Under the pieces are notes generated by a model. The model was not told the DNA's origin, did not search any database, and worked only from the letters and a program-made list of their open reading frames with translations. From Oceanobacillus sp. HTM 045 (GTDB lineage: Bacteria > Pseudomonadota > Alphaproteobacteria > Rhodobacterales > Rhodobacteraceae): a stretch of DNA of 64,000 nucleotides. Within the stretch, counting starts at the first letter, position 1; the number at the start of each line of letters is the position of its first letter. Location of the stretch: the NCBI GenBank assembly GCA_009733745.1, contig WNWL01000003.1, positions 434,001 to 498,000 on the forward strand, read 5' to 3'. Below are positions 1 through 8,951 of the stretch, one piece after another. A program made the translations under genes and the position numbers.

Positions 1-1
1 C

Positions 2-1141
2 ACGCGGGAGGAGTACGCTTGGAAACGCGACTGGCTCTCGGACCAGCTGCTGGCGATGGACGCCGATATCGTCGGCTTCCAGGAGATCTTCGAGGAGGAG
101 GCGCTGGAGGAGGTCGTCGCGGAATGCGACGCCAAGGGCGCCGCGCTCAACGACATCTCCCAGCCCGGCATCGAGGCGCCCTACCGGCGCCGGTCGATCT
201 TCCGGCGGCTGAAATACACGCCCTACAACCTCGGTGATGGCGACGGCGGCGCGGGCGGGATCGTCTACGCGCCCAACATGCACGACACCGGCGAGCCGGG
301 TCGGCGCAGGCCGGGTCTGGCGGTGCTGTCGCGGTACCCGATCCTCGACGCCGCGGTGATACAGGACCTCTCCGCCGACCCTGTGGAGATGGACCTGCCG
401 CAGCTCGGCGGCGGCACGGCGGGAAGCTGGCGTCTCACCAACCTTTCGCGCCCGATCCTGCGGGTGCGGGTCGAGGTGGAGGGGCGCACGATCACGCTCT
501 TAAACTGCCACCTGAAATCGAAGCTCGGCGAGTTCGAGCGCGACGCGCAGGGCCGCGCGCCCGAGCAGAACATGCTGTTCTACGACCCGCTCGGCCGCGC
601 CGCGGGCGAGCTGCGCGCCGCGCTCCGGCGCTGCGGCGAGGCGCTGGTGCTGCGCCGGCTGATCCTGGAAGAGATCGGGCAAGGCAACCCGGTGATCGCG
701 CTCGGCGACTTCAACGACAACGAGCACGCCGTCTCCTCCCAGATCATCGCCGGGGAGAAACCCTTCCACAACTACTCCTGGCTCCGCCGGCACGACGCCA
801 CGCACCCGGACGACCGCTACACCAAGCAGGAGAACGAACAGATCCAGGAAGCCGTGCGCAAGGTGCTGCTGGTCTCGGCCGAGGCGATGTTCGTGCGCCG
901 CGCGCTGCGCGACCTGATCTACACGTCGAGCTTCAACGGGGTCTACGAATCGATCGACCAGATCCTGCTGTCGCACCATTTCCAGCAGGGCCACGAGGGG
1001 CAGGTGGGTGAGCTGGAATACCTCCAGTGCTTCAACGACCACCTGTCGGACGACAGCTTCGCCGACGCGCCCTACAACAAGCTCGCCTCCGACCACGGAC
1101 AGCTCGTGGCGACCCTGCGCTGGGGGCGGAAGGACGGATGA
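2..1141 (+). CDS. Endonuclease/exonuclease/phosphatase family protein, 5' end cut by window
   Basis: The reading frame is open from the first base of the window, so the N-terminus lies upstream. The visible 379 residues carry the DNase I-like (EEP) fold signatures in order: DIVGFQEIFEEEALE with the metal-binding Glu, NCHLKSKLG, IALGDFNDNE with the catalytic Asp/Asn pair, and LASDHGQLVATL at the C-terminus with the catalytic Asp-His. This superfamily cleaves phosphodiesters in nucleic acids or phospholipid/inositol phosphates; the substrate here cannot be told. A DUF937 gene follows 43 bases downstream on the same strand. No signal peptide can be judged because the start is missing. Confidence 0.85.
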   Translation, partial: TREEYAWKRDWLSDQLLAMDADIVGFQEIFEEEALEEVVAECDAKGAALNDISQPGIEAPYRRRSIFRRLKYTPYNLGDGDGGAGGIVYAPNMHDTGEPGRRRPGLAVLSRYPILDAAVIQDLSADPVEMDLPQLGGGTAGSWRLTNLSRPILRVRVEVEGRTITLLNCHLKSKLGEFERDAQGRAPEQNMLFYDPLGRAAGELRAALRRCGEALVLRRLILEEIGQGNPVIALGDFNDNEHAVSSQIIAGEKPFHNYSWLRRHDATHPDDRYTKQENEQIQEAVRKVLLVSAEAMFVRRALRDLIYTSSFNGVYESIDQILLSHHFQQGHEGQVGELEYLQCFNDHLSDDSFADAPYNKLASDHGQLVATLRWGRKDG

Positions 1142-1184
1142 CCCGATCCGCCGCCGGCGGACGCAACACGGAAGGAGAGTTCCG

Positions 1185-1880
1185 ATGTCCCTGCTCGATC
1201 TCTTGAATCAGGACGGTGGCGACGGCCTCGGCAGGCTGGCACGGCAGTTCGGCCTCGACGGCGAACAGGCCGAGAAACTCGCGGGCGTCCTCGCCCCCGC
1301 CGTCGGCGGCGCGGCCAAGCGCCGGGCGGCGGAGGGCGACATGGACCGCGTGCTCTCGCCGATGAAGGGCGAGCGGCAGGCCGGCTGGTTCGAGAAGCCG
1401 GAGGAGGCCGCGAGCCCCGCCGCGCAGGCCGACGGCGCCGCCTTCCTCGGCACCCTGTTCGGCCGCGACGACGCGGCGTCGGAGCTTTCGCGCGAGGCCG
1501 CGGGCCGCACCGGCATCGACGCCGGCACGGTCGGCCAGTTCCTGCCTGCCCTCGCGGCGATGCTGCAGGGCGGGATGCAGCGACAGGCCCCGGACGACGA
1601 GATCGAGGGCGCGCTCGGCATGCTCGGCGGCGGCAGCGACCGTGGCGCCTCGCAGGAGAGCGGCGGCCTCGGCGGCTTGCTCGGCGGCCTGATGGGCGGG
1701 TCGGGCGGCGGGTCGGCGTCTTCCGGCGGCGGTCTTGGCGGCCTGCTCGGCGGGCTGATGGGCGGCGGCGACAAGCCGGCTGCCAAGCCCGGCGGCGGCC
1801 TCGGCGCACTGGCGCAGATGCTGGACACCGATGGCGACGGCGACGTAATGGACGACATCCTCGGCAAGCTGATGCGCTGA
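1185..1880 (+). CDS. DUF937 domain protein with glycine-rich tail
   Basis: A 231-residue protein starting at ATG 1185, 6 bases after a GGAGAG ribosome site. The first 115 residues (SLLDLLNQ, VLAPAVGG) match the DUF937 family of unknown function. Residues from about 145 on are runs of Gly-Leu-Leu-Gly-Gly-Leu-Met with Ser/Gly linkers, followed by an acidic segment LDTDGDGDVMDDILGKLMR that looks like a calcium-binding EF-hand or dockerin-like loop. Low-complexity Gly/Leu repeats are usual for DUF937 proteins, so they are not a sign of disruption. Two strong hairpins lie directly downstream. Function unknown. Confidence 0.8.
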   Translation: MSLLDLLNQDGGDGLGRLARQFGLDGEQAEKLAGVLAPAVGGAAKRRAAEGDMDRVLSPMKGERQAGWFEKPEEAASPAAQADGAAFLGTLFGRDDAASELSREAAGRTGIDAGTVGQFLPALAAMLQGGMQRQAPDDEIEGALGMLGGGSDRGASQESGGLGGLLGGLMGGSGGGSASSGGGLGGLLGGLMGGGDKPAAKPGGGLGALAQMLDTDGDGDVMDDILGKLMR

Positions 1881-1888
1881 GACGTCCC

Positions 1889-1954
1889 GCGGGGGCGCCG
1901 CGTCCGCCCCCGCACATTCTGGAAACGGCCCGCCCGCGGCGCGTGGCGGGCCGT
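1889..1954 (+). terminator. Two GC-rich hairpins after the DUF937 gene
   Basis: A 9-bp stem (1889-1897 with 1905-1913, core GGGGGCG/CGCCCCC) is followed by a perfect 10-bp stem (ACGGCCCGCC at 1925-1934 with GGCGGGCCGT at 1945-1954). Neither is followed by a clear T run, so they may slow or end transcription by structure rather than act as classical intrinsic terminators. Confidence 0.45.
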
Positions 1955-1986
1955 CATGCTTGTGACTGGCGCGGAAGGTGGCACCC

Positions 1987-2598
1987 GTGGCGAAGATCGA
2001 GGACATGACCGCGCTGGAGGCGCTCTACGGCGCACCCGCCGAGGCATCGCTGGTGAAGGTCGCCAGCCGGATCACCGCGCAATACCGTCGCCTCGTCGAG
2101 GCGTCGCCCTTCATGGCGCTGGCCACCGCCGGGCCGGAGGGGCTGGACTGCTCGCCCCGAGGAGAGCTTGGCGGCGTGGTCACGGTCGCCTCGGAGACGG
2201 AGCTTCACCTCCCCGACCGGCGCGGCAACAACCGCATCGACAGCCTCCGCAACATCGTCCGCGATCCGCGGGTGGCGGTGATGATGCTGATCCCCGGCTC
2301 CGGCACCACGCTGCGGATCAACGGCACCGCCGAGATCCGCACCGACGCGGAGCTGCTGGAACGCCACGCGGTGGACGGCAAGCCGCCCCGCTGCGTCGTC
2401 GTGATCCATGTCGCGGAGATCTACACCCAATGCGCCCGCGCGGTACTGCGCTCGGAACTCTGGAACCCCGATCACCACGTCACAAAGGGCGACGTGCCTA
2501 CCCCCGGCGACATCCTCCGCGAGGCCACTTCCGGCGCATTCGACGGCGAGGCCTACGACAAGGAGTGGCCCGGCCGGGCGGCGAAGTCGCTCTGGTAG
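1987..2598 (+). CDS. Pyridoxamine 5'-phosphate oxidase-family FMN-binding protein
   Basis: A 203-residue protein of the PPOX split-barrel family. Visible family features are FMALATAGPEGLDCSPRG near residue 40 and HLPDRRGNNRIDSLRNIV near residue 75, typical of the FMN-dependent MSMEG_1061/DR_2398 subgroup. GTG at 1987 is preferred over the in-frame GTG at 1978 because the GGAAGG ribosome site at 1972-1977 sits 9 bases upstream of it; a later ATG at 2005 is also possible. The C-terminus (VIHVAEIYTQCARAVLRSELW) is typical of the subgroup. It converges on the demethylating dehydrogenase gene with only 7 bases between stops. Substrate unknown. Confidence 0.8.
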   Translation: MAKIEDMTALEALYGAPAEASLVKVASRITAQYRRLVEASPFMALATAGPEGLDCSPRGELGGVVTVASETELHLPDRRGNNRIDSLRNIVRDPRVAVMMLIPGSGTTLRINGTAEIRTDAELLERHAVDGKPPRCVVVIHVAEIYTQCARAVLRSELWNPDHHVTKGDVPTPGDILREATSGAFDGEAYDKEWPGRAAKSLW

Positions 2599-2605
2599 AG
2601 CGCCC

Positions 2606-5092
2606 TCACCCGTCCTTGCGGATGGTCTCGTTCTTCGGGTCGTAGGGACTCTCCTCCACGATCTCCGCGTCCCAGAGCTCGTTGAGCATCCGCACCTTGA
2701 GCTTGCGCCCGACCTCGGCCATCGCCGGCTCGACATAGCCGATGCCGATCTGCTTGCCGAAGGCGACCGAGTAGCCGCCGGAGGTCAGCCGGCCCACCTT
2801 GCGACCGTCGGCCAGCAGCGCCTCGCGGCCCCAGGGGTCGGCATCCGCCGGCCCGTCGATCAGCACGGTGACGCAGGCGGCACGGATGCCGGTGGCCTCC
2901 ATCGCGGCCTTGCCTTTGAACTCCTTCGTCATGTCCACGAACCGGTCGAGCCCGCTCTCCAGCGGCGTCGCGTCCCGCCCGAGGTCGGAGCCGAAGGCGC
3001 GGTAGGACTTCTCCTGCCGCAGCCAGTTCTGCGCCCGCGCGCCGCAGAGCTTCAGCCCGTGCGACTCGCCCGCCTCCATCAGCCGGTCGAACAGGTAGTT
3101 CTGCATCTCGATCGGGTGATGCAGCTCCCAGCCCAGCTCGCCCGTGTAGGCGACGCGGATCGCCATGGTCGGGCACATCTTCAGGTCGATGTTCTTCATC
3201 GAGAGCCAGGGGAAGCGCTTGTTGGACAGCGCCGTCTCGGGGTCCGCGTCCACCACCAGCGACTTCAGCACCTCGCGCGACTTCGGCCCGGCGATGGCCA
3301 GCACGCCCCACTGGGTGGAGACATCCCAGACCTCGATCCAGCCCATCTCGCCGCGCTTCTCCTCGGCCATCTGCACGAGGTAGTCGTGGTCATAGGCCTG
3401 CGCGGCACCGGCGGTGACGACGTAGTAGTCGTCCTCCGCCAGCCGCACGATGGTGAACTCGGTGCGGATGGTGCCCGCGTCCGTCAGCCCGTAGGTCAGG
3501 TTGATCCGGCCCACCTTGGGCAGCCTGTTGCAGGTCAGCCAGTCGAGGAAGGCCGTCGCCCCCGGCCCGCGCACCCGGTGCTTGGTGAAGGCCGTCGCGT
3601 CGAACAGGCCCACGCCCTCGCGCACGGCCTTGGCCTCCTCCACCGCGTACTGCCACCAGCCGCCCCGGCGGAAGGAGCGCGCGGCGTGGTCGTCGAATCC
3701 TTCCGGCGCGTAGTAGTTCGGCCGCTCCCAGCCGTTCACCTGCCCGAACTGCGCCCCGCGAGCCTTCACCCGGTCATAGCAGGGCGCGATGCGCAGCGGC
3801 CGGCACGCCTCCCGCTCCTCGTCCGGGTGGTGGAGGATGAAGACATGCGCGTAGCATTCCTCGTTCTTCCGCGCAGCGTATTCGCGGTTGACCCACTTGC
3901 CGTAGCGGCGCGGGTCGAGCGCCCACATGTCGATCTCCGCCTCGCCCTCGGTCATCAGCTGGGCGAGGTAGTGCCCGGTCCCGCCCGCGGCGGTGATGCC
4001 GAAGGAGAAGCCCTCCGCGAACCAGAAGTTCCGCACCCCCGGCGCCGGGCCGACCAGCGGGTTGCCGTCGGGGGTGTAGCAGATCGGGCCGTTGAAATCG
4101 TCCTTCAGCCCGACGCTCTCGGAGGAGGGCAGCCGATGGATCATCGACATGTACTCCTCCTCGATCCGCTCGAGGTCGAGCTCGAAGAGATCGGCGCGGA
4201 AGCTCTCCGGCACCCCGTGCACGAACCGCGCCGGCGCGCCGTGCTCGTAGGGGCCGAGGATCCAGCCGCCGCGCTCCTCGCGGACGTACCACTTGGCGTC
4301 CGCGTCGCGCAGCACCGGGTGCTCGCCATTGGTCTTGCGCCATTCCACCAGCGCCGGGTCCGGCTCGGTGACGATATACTGGTGCTCCACCGGGATCGCC
4401 GGGATGTAGCAGCCCACCATCGCCGCGGTGCGCTGGGCGTGGTTGCCCGTGGCGGTGACGACATGCTCGCAGCGGATCTCGAACGCCTCCTCGGAGGGGA
4501 CGAGGTTGCCGCCCCGCTCGGCCATGATCCGGCCCTTCACCAGCCACTCGTCGCCCACGCGCTCGAAGGCGTCGACCTGCGCCTTGCGCACGATCTCCAC
4601 GCCCCGCTGCCGCGCGCCCTTGGCCATCGCCTGGGTCACGTCGGCCGGATTGATGTAGCCGTCGGTCGGGTGATAGATCGCGCCCTTCAGGTCCTCGGTG
4701 CGCAGCAGCGGCCAGCGCTCCTTCATCTGCGACGGCGTCAGCCACTCGAACGGGATGCCCACGGTCTCGGCGGTCGAGGCGTAGAGCATGTACTCGTCCA
4801 TCCGAGCGTCGGTCTGCGCCATGCGCAGGTTGCCGACAACGGAGAAGCCGGCGTTGAGCCCGGTCTCGGCCTCCAGCGACTTGTAGAACTTCACCGAGTA
4901 GTCGTGGATGTGCGAGGTCGCGTAGCTCATGTTGAAGAGCGGCAGCAGGCCCGCGGCATGCCAGGTAGAGCCGGATGTCAGCTCGTCCCGCTCCAGCAGC
5001 ACGGTCTCCCAGCCAGCCTTCGCGAGATGATAGGCGATGCCGCAGCCGACGGCCCCGCCGCCAACCACGACCGCACGCGCATGGGTCTTCAT
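2606..5092 (-). CDS. Dimethylglycine/sarcosine dehydrogenase-like FAD oxidoreductase with GcvT domain
   Basis: An 828-residue flavoprotein with an N-terminal FAD Rossmann motif (AVVVGGGAVGCGIAYHLAKA, residues 7-26) and the STWHAAGLL motif at 42-50, whose His45 matches the covalent-flavin His of dimethylglycine dehydrogenases. The C-terminal half (from about residue 430) is an aminomethyltransferase/GcvT-like folate-binding domain (LFDATAFTKHRVRGPGA; YTGELGWELHHP). Family members oxidatively remove N-methyl groups and pass them to tetrahydrofolate. The ATG at 5092 follows a GGGAGGATGAGG leader. Its place beside carnitine genes fits the glycine betaine to dimethylglycine to sarcosine branch. 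Whether dimethylglycine or sarcosine is the substrate cannot be told from sequence alone. Confidence 0.85.
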   Translation of the reverse strand: MKTHARAVVVGGGAVGCGIAYHLAKAGWETVLLERDELTSGSTWHAAGLLPLFNMSYATSHIHDYSVKFYKSLEAETGLNAGFSVVGNLRMAQTDARMDEYMLYASTAETVGIPFEWLTPSQMKERWPLLRTEDLKGAIYHPTDGYINPADVTQAMAKGARQRGVEIVRKAQVDAFERVGDEWLVKGRIMAERGGNLVPSEEAFEIRCEHVVTATGNHAQRTAAMVGCYIPAIPVEHQYIVTEPDPALVEWRKTNGEHPVLRDADAKWYVREERGGWILGPYEHGAPARFVHGVPESFRADLFELDLERIEEEYMSMIHRLPSSESVGLKDDFNGPICYTPDGNPLVGPAPGVRNFWFAEGFSFGITAAGGTGHYLAQLMTEGEAEIDMWALDPRRYGKWVNREYAARKNEECYAHVFILHHPDEEREACRPLRIAPCYDRVKARGAQFGQVNGWERPNYYAPEGFDDHAARSFRRGGWWQYAVEEAKAVREGVGLFDATAFTKHRVRGPGATAFLDWLTCNRLPKVGRINLTYGLTDAGTIRTEFTIVRLAEDDYYVVTAGAAQAYDHDYLVQMAEEKRGEMGWIEVWDVSTQWGVLAIAGPKSREVLKSLVVDADPETALSNKRFPWLSMKNIDLKMCPTMAIRVAYTGELGWELHHPIEMQNYLFDRLMEAGESHGLKLCGARAQNWLRQEKSYRAFGSDLGRDATPLESGLDRFVDMTKEFKGKAAMEATGIRAACVTVLIDGPADADPWGREALLADGRKVGRLTSGGYSVAFGKQIGIGYVEPAMAEVGRKLKVRMLNELWDAEIVEESPYDPKNETIRKDG

Positions 5093-5295
5093 CGCCTCAT
5101 CCTCCCTGATGCCGACGCTCCCCCATATCGCCATGACGCGCGCCACACGCGAAGCCTTGCGACACTGCCCGGCGAATTTCCGACTCTAGCGCGCCGCCGG
5201 AGCCGGAGGGCCGGGTCAATGACGGGCCGTAGGCCCGCCTGCGCAGCAGGTCGCAGATCGTTGACGCGGACCGGAGGCGATACACACTCGCATAC

Positions 5296-5326
5296 GGCCT
5301 TGATGGCAAACCTGCCCATCAAGGCC
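5296..5326. repeat. 11-bp inverted repeat in the 400-base gap 5093-5492
   Basis: GGCCTTGATGG (5296-5306) and CCATCAAGGCC (5316-5326) pair perfectly around a 9-base loop. It lies between the stop of the enoyl-CoA hydratase gene and the start of the demethylase gene, so it could end transcription of the upstream operon, but there is no good T run on the minus strand. The rest of the gap is GC-rich with short self-complementary stretches around 5412-5477; no gene is seen there. Confidence 0.4.
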
Positions 5327-5492
5327 TTCTAGGCAGATCCCGACCCCGCCAAGACACGCACCGCGCCAGCGGATAGGGCACCCGCGCCCGGATGGCGTGG
5401 GGTGGGCGGGCGGGAACGCCGGCCGGGCGCGCACGCCCGACGAGCGGTGGCCGGAGGCCGCCCGAGGAGGGCGTTCCTCCCTCAATAACCCT

Positions 5493-6281
5493 TCAGCGCC
5501 CCTTCCAGACCGGGTCGCGCTTCTCGGCGAAGGCGCGCGCGCCCTCGAGGTTGTCCTCGCTGTCGTAGAGCCGGTCCACGGTGGCGAACTGGCGGGTATT
5601 GCAGCGGCTGAGCGCGTCCTGGAAGCGCATGTCCTCCGCCTCGCGCACGATCTCCTTGATCGCGGCATAGACCAGCGGCGGGCCGGAGGCGAGCAGCCGG
5701 GCCAGCTCCCAGGCCTTGTCCATCAGCTCCTCCGCCGGCACCGCCTCGCGCACGATGCCCCAGCGCACCGCCTCCTCGGCGTCGAACCATCGGCCGGTCA
5801 GCAGCAGGTCCATCGCGACGTGGTAGGGAATGCGCTTCGGCAGCCGGATCGAGGCCGCGTCCGCCACCGTGCCGGAGCGGATCTCGGGCAGGGCGAAGGT
5901 CGCGCTCTCGGCGGCGACGATGATGTCGCAGGAGATTGCCAGTTCCAGCCCGCCGCCGCAGCAGATGCCGTTTACCGCCGCCACGATCGGCTTGTTCAGG
6001 TTGCCCAGTTCCTGGATGCCACCGAACCCGCCGATGCCGTAGTCGCCGTCCACCGCCTCGCCGCCGGAGGCCGCCTTCAGGTCCCATCCGGCGCAGAAGA
6101 ACTTCTCGCCGCCCCCGGTCAGGATCGCGACCCGCAGCTCCGGGTCGTCGCGGAACGCCTTGAAGGTCTCGCCCAGCAGCCGCGAGGTGGCGAGGTCGAT
6201 CGCGTTCGCCTTCGGCCGGTCGAGCGTGACTTCCAGGATATGCCCCTCGCGGCGGGTACGGACAGAACTGTCGCTCATCAT
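5493..6281 (-). CDS. caiD: Enoyl-CoA hydratase/isomerase, carnitinyl-CoA dehydratase-like
   Basis: A 262-residue crotonase-family protein. CoA/oxyanion-hole motifs are visible as GEKFFCAGWDLKAA near residue 60 and NGICCGGGLELAISCD near residue 110. The mature sequence (RPKANAID, WGIVREAVPAEELMD) resembles carnitinyl-CoA dehydratase CaiD, which interconverts crotonobetainyl-CoA and carnitinyl-CoA. Start ATG 6281 shares its A with the TGA of the upstream DJ-1-like gene, 5 bases after GAGGAG; a second ATG follows immediately. The context of acyl-CoA synthetase, acyl-CoA dehydrogenase and carnitine dehydrogenase supports a carnitine role, but other hydratases cannot be excluded. Confidence 0.75.
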   Translation of the reverse strand: MMSDSSVRTRREGHILEVTLDRPKANAIDLATSRLLGETFKAFRDDPELRVAILTGGGEKFFCAGWDLKAASGGEAVDGDYGIGGFGGIQELGNLNKPIVAAVNGICCGGGLELAISCDIIVAAESATFALPEIRSGTVADAASIRLPKRIPYHVAMDLLLTGRWFDAEEAVRWGIVREAVPAEELMDKAWELARLLASGPPLVYAAIKEIVREAEDMRFQDALSRCNTRQFATVDRLYDSEDNLEGARAFAEKRDPVWKGR

Positions 6282-6883
6282 CAAAGCTCCTCGATGGCGA
6301 ATGGGTCGTGGTCGGGTTCGTTGTTCCAGGTGTACTCGGCGCTGTCCGCGACCTCGCGGGCCGCCGCCTCGCCCAGCAGGCGGCCGATCACCGCGAGGCT
6401 CATGTCGATCCCCGCCGAGACGCCGGAGGAGGTCACGAGATTGCCGTCCTCCACCCAGCGCGCGCGCTTCTGCCAGTCGACCTTCGGCCCCTGCGCGGCC
6501 ACCCAGTCGAAGGCGCGCTTGTTGGTCGTGGCCTGGCGGCCGTCGAGCACGCCTGCCCGCGCCAGCAGGGCAGCACCGGTGCAGACGCTGGTGACGATCT
6601 CCGAGCCCGCCGCCAGCGCCGCGAGGCCGTCGGTCAGGCGGGCGTTGTCCACCTCCGCCCGCGTGCCCGGCCCGCCGGGCACCAGCAGCAGGTCGTAGCC
6701 CTCCCGCGCACCCAGCACCTCGTCGACCGCCGCGCGCGGCCCCTGGCCGCTCTCCACTGGCTCGTCCGACACCGCCACCAGCCGCACCTCGAAGGCATCC
6801 GCTCGCAGGCCGAACATCTCCAGCGGGCCGAACAGGTCGAGCAACTCGAAACCCGGGAAGATCACCGCGCCGATGGTACGCAT
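6281..6883 (-). CDS. DJ-1/PfpI family protein (isonitrile hydratase-like)
   Basis: A 200-residue protein with the class I glutamine amidotransferase-like fold. The nucleophile elbow is SVCTGAALLARAG with Cys101, and FPGFELLDLFGPLEMF near residue 9 supplies the usual acidic partner. Closest recognisable relatives are isonitrile hydratases and the N-terminal domain of AraC-type amidotransferase-like regulators. It lies between the synthetase gene (1 base away) and the hydratase gene (1-base overlap), so it is part of the same operon. Its task in the catabolic cluster is not evident; a hydrolase or a deglycase/chaperone role are both possible. Confidence 0.75.
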   Translation of the reverse strand: MRTIGAVIFPGFELLDLFGPLEMFGLRADAFEVRLVAVSDEPVESGQGPRAAVDEVLGAREGYDLLLVPGGPGTRAEVDNARLTDGLAALAAGSEIVTSVCTGAALLARAGVLDGRQATTNKRAFDWVAAQGPKVDWQKRARWVEDGNLVTSSGVSAGIDMSLAVIGRLLGEAAAREVADSAEYTWNNEPDHDPFAIEEL

Positions 6884-6884
6884 C

Positions 6885-8951
6885 TCAGTCCTCCATGCGG
6901 ATCAGGGCGTCCACCGCCACGGCGCCGGCCGGCGTGGCCATCAGCGGGTTGATCTCCAGCTCGGCCAGCCGGTCCGCCTCCGCCGTCACGCAGTCCTGCA
7001 CCGCCATGATCGCGGCGACGAGCGCATCCATATCCGCTCCCGGCTTGCCGCGGTAGCCCCGCAGCAGCGGCGCGACCCGCAACCCGTCCAGCGCCGCGCG
7101 GACCTCCCGCTCCGTGGCGGGCAGGAGCAGCGTGGCGCTGTCGGCCAGCATCTCGGTCAGCACGCCGCCCGCGCCCAGCGTCATCGCGAAGCCGTAGACC
7201 GGGTCGCGCACCACGCCGACGATCAGCTCGGCCACCGCGCCGGCGACCATCTCCTCGGCGAGGAACCCGCTCCCCGCCGGCATCGCCGACGCCGCATCGC
7301 GCACCGCCGCCGCGTCGCCGAGGCCCAGCTTCACCGCGCCCGCCTCGGTCTTGTGCGCCAGTCCCAGCGCCTTCACCGCCACCGGGAAGGCCAGCGCCGC
7401 CGACGCCGCGCCGAGCTCCTCCGGCGTCGCGCCGCCGACGCCGCGCGGCACCGTCACGCCGTATTTCGCCAGCAGCGCCTTGGCCGCGGCCTCGTCCAGC
7501 GTCCGCGTCCCCGCGCCGCCGCCCAGCAGCACCGGCGCCGGCGCGGGCCCGTCCCAGACTACGGCCACGTCCGCCGCGGCCTCCAGCGCCGCCATCGTCT
7601 CGGTCACGCCGTGCAGCCCGGCGATCCCGGATGCGGCGAACTCCGCGACACGGGCCTCGGGCATATTCTCGCCGAGGCTCGCCGTCACCACCACCCGCGC
7701 GCCGGTCGCGCGCTGCGCGCCCTTGATGCCCTCCACCGCCGCGTGCCAGCTCGCATCGGTGCAGCGGTCGAGCCGGGGGAAGTCGAGCACGAACACGCTG
7801 GCGTCGAACCCGGCCTGCAGCATCGCGGTGAAGGCCGCCGTCATCCGCGCCTCGTCGCCCCAGATGAAGGTGTGGTAGTCGAGCGGGTTCGCGACCGTCA
7901 CCAGCGGACCCAGCACTTCCGTCACCGGCGCCTTCTCCGCCACCGTCATCGGCCGGTAGCGCAGGCGTCGGCCCACCACCGCGTCCGCCATCAGCCCCGC
8001 CTCGCCGCCGGAACAGCTAATCGACGCGATCTCCCGCCCCGGCATCGGCCCAAGGACGTGCAGGAGTTTCAGCGTCTCCAGGAACTCCGGCAGGCTGTCG
8101 AGGCAGGGGATCGCGAGCCGCTTCAGGAAGGCCCGCGCCGCCGCGTCCCCGCCCGAGAGCGATGCGGTATGGCTGACCATCGCCGCCTGCGCCTCCGCCG
8201 AGCGGCCGACCTTCACCGCCACCACCGGCTTGCGCAGCGCCCGCGCCCGCGCCGCCAGCGCCTCGAAGGCGCGCACGTCGCCGACCCCCTCGATATGCAG
8301 GCCGACCGCGCTCACCCGCTCGTCGTCGAGGCAGGCCATCGCCATCTCGGCGAGCCCGGTCTGCGCCTGGTTCCCCGCCGCGATGCAATAGGCCAGCGGC
8401 AGCCCGCGCGCCTGCATGGTGAGGTTGATCAGCATGTTGCCCGACTGGGTCAGCAGCGCGACACCCTTTTCCTCGCGCCGCCCGCCATGCTGGTCGGGCC
8501 AGAGCAGCGCGCCGTCGAGGTAGTTGATCATGCCGTAGCAGTTCGGCCCGACGATCGGCATGTCGCCCGCCGCCGCGACCAGCCGCGCCTGCAGGTCGGC
8601 GCCCGCCTCGCGACCGTCCTCCGCCTCCGCGAAGCCGGAGGCGAAGCAGACCGCCCCGCCCGCGCCCATCCGCGACAGCGCCGCCACCGCCTCCACCGTC
8701 AGGTGGCGGTTCACGCCGATGAAGGTGGCGTCCGGCGGCTCGGGCAGGTCCTCGATGCTGGGGATGCAAGGGATGCCGTGCATCTCCTCCCGCTTGGGGT
8801 GCACTGGCCAGATCGGGCCCTCGAAGCCCATCTTGAGGCACTGCTCGACCACCGCGAGCCCCCAGCCCCCGCCGATCACGGCGATGGAGCGCGGCCGGAA
8901 CAGCCGCGACAGATTCCGCGGCCCCGGCGCCATGTCCACAGCCTCGCTCAT
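6885..8951 (-). CDS. NDP-forming acyl-CoA synthetase (acetate-CoA ligase family)
   Basis: A 688-residue single-chain acyl-CoA synthetase of the ADP-forming type. Residues 15-130 form a CoA-binding Rossmann domain (RPRSIAVIGGGWGLAVVEQC). The middle is a succinyl-CoA ligase-like region with the phospho-histidine motif VSHTASLSGGDAAARAF (His261). The C-terminal 220 residues are ATP-grasp (PVAVKALGLAHKTEAGAVKLG; EINPLMATPAGAVAVDALI). It activates a carboxylate with CoA and ATP. In this cluster a plausible substrate is carnitine, crotonobetaine or gamma-butyrobetaine, which is inference. The ATG overlaps the stop of the upstream thioesterase by 4 bases, and a GGAGGAAGG ribosome site precedes it. 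Confidence 0.85.
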   Translation of the reverse strand: MSEAVDMAPGPRNLSRLFRPRSIAVIGGGWGLAVVEQCLKMGFEGPIWPVHPKREEMHGIPCIPSIEDLPEPPDATFIGVNRHLTVEAVAALSRMGAGGAVCFASGFAEAEDGREAGADLQARLVAAAGDMPIVGPNCYGMINYLDGALLWPDQHGGRREEKGVALLTQSGNMLINLTMQARGLPLAYCIAAGNQAQTGLAEMAMACLDDERVSAVGLHIEGVGDVRAFEALAARARALRKPVVAVKVGRSAEAQAAMVSHTASLSGGDAAARAFLKRLAIPCLDSLPEFLETLKLLHVLGPMPGREIASISCSGGEAGLMADAVVGRRLRYRPMTVAEKAPVTEVLGPLVTVANPLDYHTFIWGDEARMTAAFTAMLQAGFDASVFVLDFPRLDRCTDASWHAAVEGIKGAQRATGARVVVTASLGENMPEARVAEFAASGIAGLHGVTETMAALEAAADVAVVWDGPAPAPVLLGGGAGTRTLDEAAAKALLAKYGVTVPRGVGGATPEELGAASAALAFPVAVKALGLAHKTEAGAVKLGLGDAAAVRDAASAMPAGSGFLAEEMVAGAVAELIVGVVRDPVYGFAMTLGAGGVLTEMLADSATLLLPATEREVRAALDGLRVAPLLRGYRGKPGADMDALVAAIMAVQDCVTAEADRLAELEINPLMATPAGAVAVDALIRMED

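Noticed and set aside
5296-5326. Intrinsic terminator for the enoyl-CoA hydratase operon
   Set aside because: The stem is good, but neither strand has a T run after it; kept only as an inverted repeat.
2408-5332. Very long open frame on the plus strand antisense to the dimethylglycine dehydrogenase-like gene
   Set aside because: It is an artefact of high G+C: it has no family motifs, Arg/Ala/Pro/His-rich composition, and lies opposite a well-defined enzyme gene. The same holds for long antisense frames over 6873-9236, 14322-16112, 17276-19057 and 50033-52312.
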